64,000 nt of DNA from positions 248,001 to 312,000 of the forward strand of contig BQMF02000052.1 of the NCBI GenBank assembly GCA_027922465.2. Direction: 5' to 3'. Made by a program: the position numbers and the translations under genes. Position 1 is the first letter of the stretch, and the number at the start of each line of letters is the position of its first letter. This document shows, one piece after another, positions 57,759-64,000 of this stretch. The notes under the pieces are model-generated. The model worked only from the letters and a program-made list of their open reading frames with translations, had not been told where the DNA came from and did not search any database. Source of the stretch: Turritopsis dohrnii (taxonomy: Eukaryota > Cnidaria > Hydrozoa > Anthoathecata > Oceaniidae).

Positions 57759-60115
57759 AACAGGTTCATTATAATTATGATTTTAAATTGGAATATTAAA
57801 TTCAATATCTTGTAAATATAATCAAAAGGACTAATCACTTTTCTGCGTAAATATTGATAAAGTATTTGGTATAAAGACCAGTTTATAGTCAGTTTCAGCA
57901 GTTATCTGTTTTTTGATTCGTTGAAGTAGTTCAAATGATTCGAACTGCGTCACCCAATCACAAATCAGTTTACTCATTCGTACGACCACAACAAATAAAG
58001 TTGTTTTCATCAAATTTTATATTTTTTTTGGAATTCTCTATTCTGCAAAGGGTCGTGCAGCTATCACTAATGGGCTTAATTCAATTTCTGATTCATTTCA
58101 TTTTCATAGATTTTCTAACTGTGTGTCATTGACACCGGAACATCTTTTTACTAGCCTTTACGTTTATTGCCCCCACAGCGAGGAAGATCATATGCTAAAA
58201 TTGCTTAGACATTTTTCGCGTTACCTTTTGCTGTTTTAGTGAAGTGAACGACGAGGATTTTGATGCACAGCTTCGATATCCGAAATTTTGCTAACCATAC
58301 ATTTTATTTATGTATATATTTTAACTCTAAATTTTTCTTTCAATAATTTTGTTTAATGCACTGATTTTTGGCTGATCTTGCCTTCAAAAGATTTTAATTG
58401 GATTTCTGTGTATACAAGAAAGCCATATTACAAATTGTCGTTCTTCGTGTTTTTCTTCTTTGACTGTCTTCCAAACATAGTGTGATCATGATCAATAAAA
58501 CCTATATATTTTTTTCTTGTTTTTTTTTATGTAAACATTGGCTATTTTTTGTTTTAAAACAAAGTTTGAAACTCAATGGATTTTTCGCTTTAATTTTTCT
58601 TTTTGAAAAAGTTTTTTTTTTTTTTGCTTCTTACAGAATGTTTTTAACAAATCTTATTTTAATATAAAAACTAGCATGTAGCTTTAGCTAAAAATGCCCC
58701 CGCGCTCAAGCATTCCAATTTATACAGACAGCAAGCTATACATTAACAGCGGAAGCAAAAACAAGTTTTTGGCCGAAAAAAAATTGTTTGGGTTGATTTG
58801 GGACCTGATATGAGGCAAAGTTATATGCTTAAATATTTCGACAAAATCAGTTTTTGGCATTTCAAAACCAACTTGCAATATGCAAACCAAATAGGTCTAC
58901 ACTTAAACAGATGAAAATATGCACAAAACTTTGTTACTTTTTTATCTCTTAGGTCTAAGTTACACTGATGCTAATATACCTTTCAAAAAGTGTAAATAAG
59001 GCTTAACAAGTAATATTAGAAAGTATTTGCTACAAACAAGAGAAATGTGTGAATTGAAACCATGGATACATATTTTATAATTTTTATAATTAAAGTAAGA
59101 TTTGTTAAAAACATTCTGTAAGGGCCAAAAAAAAAACTTTTTCAAAAAAAAAATTAAAGCGAAAAATCCATTGCGTTTCAAACTTTGATTTAAAACAAAA
59201 AAATAGCCAAAGTTTACATAAAAAAAACAAGAAAAAAATATATAGGTTTTATTGATCATGATCACACTAGGTTTGGAAGACAGTAGTCAAAGAAGAAAAA
59301 CACGAAGAACGACAGTTTGTAATATGGCTTTCTTGTATACACAGAAATCCAATTAAAATCTGTTGAAGGGAAGATCCGCCAAAAATCAGTGCATTAAACA
59401 AAATTATTGAAAGAAAAATTTAGAGTTAAATTATATACAAAAATAAAATGTATGGTTGGCAAAATTTCGGATATCAAGCTGTGCATCAAAATCCTTCTCG
59501 TTCACTTCACTAAAACAACACAAAAGTAACACGAAAAATGTCTAAGCAATTTTAGCATACGATCTTCCTAAATAACATAGTATAATATAATAATAAATAA
59601 GGAAAGAGAAAAACATTCTGTCTCCCACTTACAGTACCATGCTTTGAAACGGGAAAAAAGCAAAGTCAGCTAATAATTGTATTCCACCGTGTAACGTCAA
59701 CACGAAAGTTGGAGGATGAAGAAGATGATGATGATGAAGAACAAAATCGGAAACTGACATTCGCCTATCTCGTGAAACTACTATGCCTCCTCGCTCGCTT
59801 ACGCTCGCTCCGGGGGCAATTATAAAATATGTATCCATGGTTTCAATTCACACATTTCTCTTGTTTGTAGCAAATACTTTCTAATATTACTTGTTAAGCC
59901 TTATTTACATTTTTTGAAAGGTATATTGGCATCAGTGTAACTTAGACCTAAGAGATAACAAAAAGTAACAAAGCTTCGTGCATATTTTCATCTGTTTAAG
60001 TGTAGATCTAATTGGTTTGCATATTGCAAGTTGGTTTTGAAATGCCAAAAACTGATTTTGTCGAAATATTTAAGCATATAACTTTGCCTCATATCAGGTC
60101 CCAAATCAAACCAAA

Positions 60116-60938
60116 CTAGCCGCCAAGGCGGCGTTGCTCTCCGCCCATGTTCAGTCTGCGTTGAGTTCAAGAAAAATGAAATTAAGGAATTGGGAATTGG
60201 GAATAATAAGTGCGCCCATGTAGAGCTCGAAAAACTGATCAAAAAAATGTATGGGATCGTTTTGCTACGACCAACCGTTACGGAGATATTATTGATCAAA
60301 AATTTTGATGACGTCATAGACCCGTCCCCCAAAAAAATTAGACCCAAATTTCTCGTCACCCTATCGCCTGTATCGCGGACCCCAAAAAACGTCAGTTATC
60401 CCTATTCGTTACGGAGATAATTTTCCCTAAACGTTGCATTCGATTAGGGTCTCAATAGAATGGTTTCACACTGACGACACAAAAAATAAAATAAAATAAT
60501 TTCGCTCACAATCAATCTACCATTTTGCGTGACTTACAAACAAACAGAGAATCGGCTATTAATATATGTGACGGTTTGAGGGAAAATCATAACAAGTGAT
60601 AATTTCTTATAAATTTATCAGAAAATTACTGATAAGAAAACAATAGATTTAATCAGTAATTCGTTCGATTTATCAGTAATTCGTTCGATGAATCAGTAAT
60701 TACTGATAAAATAATCGGTAAATACTGATAAATAATCAGTAATACTGATACATCGAACGAATTACTGATATAAATCGAACAAATTACTGATAAATCGAAA
60801 AAATTACTGAAAAATCGAACAACTTACTGATTATTTATCAGTATTACTGATTATTACTGATAAATTTCTGATAAATTACTGATTAATTTATCAGTAATAT
60901 CACCTGTTATGATTTTCCCTCAAACCGTCACATATAGA
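60116..60938 (-). mobile_element. Short Helitron inserted in arm B', itself interrupted by a MITE
   Basis: In plus coordinates it starts CTAGCCGCCAAGGCGGCG and ends ...GGCTATTAATATAT (MITE) ATATAGA. The middle is the typical short-form sequence ('gacccgtcccccaaaaaaa', 'gtatcgcggaccccaaaaaa'). Without the MITE and duplicated ATAT it is about 455 bp. It splits the B' arm between 'ccaaatcaaaccaaa' and 'catttttttttcggcc'. The base at the 5' flank is G instead of A, a small departure from the usual target. Confidence 0.8.
60568..60931. mobile_element. 364-bp palindromic MITE with ATAT duplication
   Basis: The ends GTGACGGTTTGAGGGAAAAT (then CATAACA) are matched by a perfect inverse on the right. 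ATAT flanks both sides (60564-60567, 60932-60935). The interior is made of many short direct and inverted copies of 'attactgataaat' and 'atcgaacgaa', so almost the entire element can fold. The autonomous partner is unknown; a 4-bp duplication is shared by a few superfamilies. Confidence 0.75.
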
Positions 60939-61562
60939 CATTTTTTTTTCGGCCAAAAACTTGTTTTCGTTTCCGCTGTTAATGTATAGCTTGCTGTCTG
61001 TATAAATTGGAATGCTTGAGCGCGGGGGCATTTTTAGCTAAAGCTACATGCTAGTTTTAAGTTATCTGGGTAATGTTATGTCTCATTGTTTTGAAATTAC
61101 CCACAGAGGTTTTTTTGGGGGGTTTTTTTTTGATATTTTTTCTAGCTAACATGAGATTAAATTCTATCGCTTCGTTTCTTCGGTTATTTTTAACAATAGC
61201 CATATGGTGCAAAACGGTGTTAAAAAGCCTTTGCGAAGGAGTGCATTTGTATAGAAATTTGCACACAATTTCATTAAAAATGCTCTTCGTCGCAGTGAGC
61301 CACTGGGACCATTCCAAAGTTCACTCACTATACAAACGTACCAAGCAGATGTAAACTTATTTATCTGAAACAAAACGTTGTTAGCACATGTTTCATTACA
61401 CGATTAAAAAAGCCTTAAGATTGTAAATAAAATCTGACAAGTATTTTTCTTTAATTAACTTCAGAATCAATGTGCTGTTTTTTCTCTCAATAATTCGATA
61501 GTATTCCTAAAGAACAATTCGTGTTCCAAATTTCAACTCCATAGCATCAGGTTTCGCCGAGC

Positions 61563-61596
<34 letters not shown>

Positions 61597-61830
61597 CCGA
61601 GAGTTCTTCTGTCCGCCCAATTGCAACTAGTAGTTGACTTAACTCCAGAGTTACGTATAGCATTGGTCTAACTTGCCCGAAGGCCAGGTTGCAATCAGTT
61701 GGTGGCTCCTAATGGGCTGATACGCTGCTTTTAACGCGCATGGAAGTGGAGTATTGAGATTCGACGCGAATGGGACTCGGACACTGGTGGCAGCGGTTGC
61801 ACACAAAGGTACTATCCACTATACCATTGC
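61563..61830 (-). mobile_element. tRNA-derived SINE, second copy
   Basis: Inverted relative to the 48-kb copy: (AGTA)n on the left is the complement of the (TTAC)n tail. The head at the right reads, on the minus strand, GCAATGGTATAGTGGATAGT with a B-box-like GTCCGAGTCCC further in. The middle shares 'ggccttcgggcaagctaga'-like and 'aggagccac.aactgat'-like blocks with the first copy. The two copies are clearly diverged. Confidence 0.75.
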
Positions 61831-61870
61831 TAAATAAAGTTTGTTAAATAAAGGTTACTTTCACTTTTAC

Positions 61871-61925
61871 AACTTTTTTTTCTCTTTTCTCTTCCTTTTC
61901 TTCTCTCTGTCTCTTCTCTCTCTAC
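61871..61925 (+). repeat. Polypyrimidine low-complexity tract
   Basis: About 55 bases are almost entirely C and T (tctctttcctt-type). It is followed by an 'ctagtttttaacac' splice-acceptor-like sequence without a recognisable exon. Confidence 0.6.
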
Positions 61926-62041
61926 TAGTTTTTAACACAAGACCCACGGAAGAACGGAAATTTTGTACATATCAGAGATATATTTTTTACATATCTCTGT
62001 ATGTATATGTGAAAAACAACAGCGTTTCGACATGTCCATGT

Positions 62042-62652
62042 TAATTTATTAATTTATTAATTTATTTATTATTTGACAAGCTTTCAGAGGCTACCTGCAC
62101 TCCATGACCATGTCTTAACAATAACATACGCCCGCAGTGATTTAAATATGTATTAGCAGGGGCCCCACCATGGATTTCAAAGTGGGAGGGCTAAAGAAAA
62201 TAGAATAATTTGCCTGAAAATGTCGCACAATGTCGCGACGAAGAAAATTTGGTTTTCAGAGTCTCTAGAATGGCCTCTAAATCGATTTCTGGGAATAATT
62301 CACACTAGAAATTTACATTTTACTGAGTTTGAAGTATTGTGAAAAACACAATAATTGTTTAACAGAATCTTGCGTATCTCGCAAACTTCCTAGGTTCATT
62401 GAATATAACAGAAAGGAATGTGAGGAAATTTGGTTAAGTAGTAAAACTTAAGTAGTGAGAGCTTAAAAACAGGTTTACTGTTAGTTTGAAATACAACAAA
62501 ATATATGTTCAAGTAAAAAGCAACTTGGTTTAGAAGTGATATTCTGACAATTGAAACTATTTCTATAACGTTAACACGACTCGCTCAAAAATGATTTACT
62601 GCGTGCTCGTAAGTTGACACATTTATAGAAAGTAAAAAGTCAACAAATAATA
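62042..62652. other. Intergenic DNA with TTAATTTA simple repeat at its left edge
   Basis: 'ttaatttattaatttatt' occupies 62042-62072. The remainder to 62652 is AT-rich without a gene or repeat I can support. Confidence 0.4.
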
Positions 62653-63259
62653 CAGTGTGTTTCGTAATGTTGGAAAAGGAAATTTTAAAGTTGTTTTTTT
62701 AAATAAATATACCGAATTTCAAAATAATTTTTACATCAATGGAAAGCCATTTTCAAGCTCTTTCGACTAGTATATTTGTGTGAAAAATGAAAAAGTGGGT
62801 TTTGAAAAAATAAAGAAAATGTCATCGAAAATTGTAATTAAGTTTTTAATGGTCGATTAACATGTAGTTATTGTTTCAAAGCACTGAATCCATTCAAATT
62901 TTTTATTAATTTTGTGTTTGCGCTGAGACCTCCAAATTGATATTCTAAAACATAAAAGTTTAACGTTTTTCGTGAACACACAGCTTAAATTTCTTTATTG
63001 TTTTCCAAATTGCTGTCATTGTTTCAAAAGATCTTTTCTTTTCAGTCACATCTTAATCGACCATTAAAAATTTAATCACATTTTTCCAAGACATTTTCCT
63101 TATTTTTTCAAAAACCACTTTTTCATTTTTCACGAAAACATACTATCCGAAAGAACTTCAAAATGGCTTTCCAACGGTGTAAAAATTGTTTTGAATTCGG
63201 TATATTCATTTAAAAAAACAGCTTTAAAGTTTCCATTTCCAACATTACGAAACACACTG
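62653..63259. mobile_element. Mariner-type MITE with long terminal inverted repeats (607 bp)
   Basis: The left end CAGTGTGTTTCGTAATGTTG and its inverse on the right are flanked by TA on both sides (62651-62652, 63260-63261). The inverted repeats extend for about 220 bp with scattered mismatches ('ggtatattcattta', 'tggaaagccattttcaagct', 'ttaatggtcgatta'), leaving a short centre. The ends and TA duplication fit Tc1/mariner. There is no coding frame. Confidence 0.8.
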
Positions 63260-63261
63260 TA

Positions 63262-64000
63262 CATCTGTTTTTCTAGTTTCATAATGTTTTCAGTAAGTAA
63301 TGGTTACTCGTTCTTTCAGTTCCCCAGTGGAATAATTAGAAGTAATTAAGAGTTTGAAAAAGAGGCGAAACTTAGAGGCTAGGCTATAACACGGTTTTTA
63401 AACAGAAATTCGGAAAAGGTCTATTCGATTCATATTTTTAAAGATGTTTGCGTTAGAAATTTGTTATACTACAATTTTAATTTAAAGATAAAAATGAAAA
63501 CGATGATTTGAATTTTTCGCAACAGCCAATTTCTCATATATTGAACTTAATACTTTGCAAAAGCACAGATTCTAAAAACTTCTGAACAAAAAACCGTAAA
63601 ACCGAGCAAAGCAAACAAACTTGACGGTGGAAACTGTTTATGGATGTTTCAGATAACAAAGTAACTTGAGGAATTTAAGTAATTTCGTTTTTCACGATTT
63701 GAAAGAAGAAAAATCTACCTGAAATAATGAGAGTAGAAAATATTAACATCCATTCATATATATAAAGGCTATCAAAGCTATATTTTTAACACATATCTCC
63801 TAATACGTCATATATCATTTTTATGGAAGCGGGAAAAGGCCAGTTATTGTTTCTTTTTTCAGATATCGGGATTTCAATATTAGGTGTCGAAAAGTCGAAA
63901 AATTGTCAAGTGCACGGGATTCCTGATGAGCTGTTACTTCTTACCGGAAACCAAGGGCTACGCTTTGTTTTTTTATAAGCAACACGTTTATAAGCAACAC
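63262..64000. other. Right edge of window, no gene seen
   Basis: AT-rich sequence. The last 27 bases contain 'tataagcaacac' twice, the possible start of a tandem repeat cut by the window edge. Confidence 0.4.

Larger units (their letters stand above)
58182..61058. repeat. Interleaved inverted repeats A-B-A'-B'
   Basis: Block A (58182-58668) is repeated inverted as A' (59083-59570). Block B (58672-59081) is repeated inverted as B' (59821-60115 continuing at 60939-61058), split by a later Helitron insertion. The order is A B A' spacer B', so each inverted pair encloses one arm of the other. Arms differ by scattered substitutions and small indels. B and B' both keep a short frame ending 'FWHFKTNLQYANQ...LHLNR' and a stop. 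The spacer (59571-59820) holds the GC-rich 'cctcgctcgcttacgctcgc' and a GAT microsatellite. No transposase was recognised. Confidence 0.7.

Noticed and set aside
58482..59265. Two opposite frames starting MIMINKTYIFF
   Set aside because: They are the same sequence read from the two arms of inverted repeat A; composition is Phe/Leu-rich from T tracts and not a real gene pair.

Overview
This is an AT-rich eukaryotic window, almost certainly animal. GT-AG introns, phase-1 signal-peptide exons, a rhodopsin-family receptor, an L2/CR1-like LINE, a Penelope-like element, tRNA-derived SINEs and many Helitrons all point that way. A conodipine-like secreted phospholipase A2, an intronless class A receptor and a tiny foldback with ends of the CAACCTCGTTCCCAGGG type fit a cnidarian best. 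That assignment is inference; no rRNA or mitochondrial marker is present.

Protein-coding content is sparse. From left to right: a BTB/POZ-like single-exon gene (minus, 9.2-10.0 kb); a two-exon secreted PLA2 gene (minus, 12.9-13.9 kb); a broken copy of a large beta-helix/multi-transmembrane surface protein (minus, 15.8-20.0 kb); its intact paralogue in the opposite orientation (plus, 42.5-46.5 kb, with a candidate signal-peptide exon at 35.2 kb); and a class A GPCR (plus, 56.9-57.8 kb). The two paralogues share an ectodomain of short solenoid repeats, a Cys-rich module and about nine membrane segments. They differ in repeat number, and their membrane halves are far more alike at the DNA level than their ectodomains.

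The rest is mostly mobile DNA. The dominant family is a non-autonomous Helitron (5' TC, 3' hairpin plus CTAG, insertion between A and T) found as single copies and as head-to-tail arrays of 2, 3 and 5 units at 24.6, 26.1-31.6 and 35.9-40.5 kb. Other elements are nested inside these arrays: a 3.4-kb pogo/Tigger-type element with an exact TA duplication, a 465-bp Harbinger-type MITE with TTA duplication, and a 364-bp palindromic MITE. Further elements are a DDE transposon with a decayed transposase (32.0-33.9 kb), an L2-like LINE with a SINE inserted in it (47.4-50.1 kb), a Penelope-like RT/GIY-YIG remnant (52.3-53.1 kb), several foldback elements, a 128-bp satellite at two loci 30 kb apart, and an interleaved inverted-repeat complex at 58.2-61.1 kb.

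The genes show no operon-like linkage. What ties the window together is an inverted pair of receptor-like genes embedded in Helitron arrays, one of which may lie inside the first intron of the intact copy.
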